From contig CANBDB010000084.1 in assembly GCA_947367285.1 (NCBI GenBank), positions 1-6,773 on the forward strand: a stretch of DNA of 6,773 nucleotides. The letters are read 5' to 3'. The position numbers were made by a program, and so were the translations under genes. Below the pieces are notes generated by a model. The model worked only from the letters and a program-made list of their open reading frames with translations, did not search any database and was not told where the DNA came from. Below, in pieces: positions 6,151-6,773 of the stretch. This DNA is from an uncultured Clostridia bacterium. GTDB taxonomy: Bacteria > Bacillota > Clostridia > Oscillospirales > CAG-272. Positions within the stretch are counted from its first letter, which is position 1; the number at the start of each line of letters is the position of its first letter.

Positions 6151-6157
6151 AAACGCG

Positions 6158-6773
6158 ATGGTACGCTTAATTATAGTTAGACACGGAAACAGTATAGGAA
6201 ACTTTAAGAGAATATTTATCGGTCAGACTGACTGGGGGCTTTCCGAGATAGGTGAGGAGCAGGTTAAAAGAACCACGGAATATTTAAAGCAATTTAAAAT
6301 TGACTCCATTTATTCCAGTGACCTTTGCCGCGCATACAACACAGTTTTGCCCACTGCGGAACGCCTTGGACTTGAGATTCACACGAAAAAGGGCCTTCGT
6401 GAAATTTATGCGGGTGAGTGGGAGCAAACTCCTTTTACCGAGCTTGCGGAAAAATATCCCGAGACATATTGGACATTCCAAAACGATATTGGGAATGCTC
6501 AGCCTGACGGTGGTGAGAGCATTGCGGACGTGTTTGATAGAATAGTGAAGGCAATGAATGAAATCCTCGCTGAAAACGAGGGAAAAACAGTTCTTATTGG
6601 CACGCACGCGACGGTTATTCGTGTATTCAATTGCTTATGGCATAATGACGGACTTGAAAATTTGCAGCAGTACGATTGGGTTACAAATGCGGCAGTTTGC
6701 CACGTAGAATACGAGGACGGAAAGTATAATGTTCTCGAATATGGCCACGATGAGCACCTTGAGGGAATAATTA
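6158..6773 (+). CDS. Histidine phosphatase family protein (phosphoglycerate-mutase-like), 3' end outside window
   Basis: The frame stays open to the window edge after 205 full codons, close to the roughly 200-215 residues usual for the family, so little is probably missing. Family enzymes transfer or remove phosphate through a phosphohistidine. The catalytic motif RHGNS is at residues 8-12 with His9 as the nucleophile. Supporting residues are R58 in SSDLCRAYNT, E82 in LREIYAGEWE and the second His150 in IGTHATVIR. PDGGES at 116-121 is also typical. The protein has no signal peptide and should be cytoplasmic. The substrate cannot be told from sequence: 2,3-bisphosphoglycerate-independent mutase-like activity, alpha-ribazole phosphatase and broad sugar-phosphate phosphatase are all possible, so no gene symbol is given. 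It has its own promoter, divergent from nadE. Confidence 0.93.
   Translation, partial: MVRLIIVRHGNSIGNFKRIFIGQTDWGLSEIGEEQVKRTTEYLKQFKIDSIYSSDLCRAYNTVLPTAERLGLEIHTKKGLREIYAGEWEQTPFTELAEKYPETYWTFQNDIGNAQPDGGESIADVFDRIVKAMNEILAENEGKTVLIGTHATVIRVFNCLWHNDGLENLQQYDWVTNAAVCHVEYEDGKYNVLEYGHDEHLEGII

Overview
The window looks like a chromosomal segment from an anaerobic, low-to-moderate-GC Firmicute, most likely a gut Clostridia relative. This rests on the AAGGAG/AAAGGA ribosome binding sites, the TTGxxx-N17-TATAAT promoters with AT-rich flanks, and a very large lipoprotein built from Cys/His repeats of a type I associate with Clostridia. The assignment comes from style, not from a marker gene. I see no RNA genes, mobile elements, CRISPR arrays or integration signs.

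Layout: (1) 1-102 is an AT-rich leader with a plausible -10 box and a strong ribosome binding site. (2) 103-3963 (+) encodes a 1286-residue secreted lipoprotein. Its order is: lipoprotein signal peptide; about fourteen Cys/His repeat units (residues 44-579); OB-like domain 1; short Cys linker; OB-like domain 2; short Cys linker; beta-rich domain; Cys linker; C-terminal beta-rich domain. It has about 70 cysteines and no catalytic domain that I recognise. (3) 3964-4054 separates two convergent genes and holds two perfect hairpins, one serving the lipoprotein gene and one placed as a terminator for nadE, possibly in both directions. (4) 4055-5983 (-) is nadE, glutamine-dependent NAD+ synthetase, with glutaminase and synthetase domains intact. 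(5) 5984-6157 is a compact divergent promoter region. (6) 6158-6773 (+) is a histidine phosphatase (phosphoglycerate-mutase-like) gene that runs off the window after about 205 codons.

The lipoprotein gene appears to be a monocistronic unit with its own promoter and terminator. nadE and the phosphatase gene share only a divergent control region, and nothing shows that the three genes work together. nadE is housekeeping (last step of NAD+ synthesis) and the phosphatase is a generic small-molecule phosphatase candidate. The part most worth attention is the lipoprotein: three recurring classes of Cys/His module, one of which sits as a 'cap' just before each of the four folded domains, plus clear DNA traces of recent repeat duplication or conversion.
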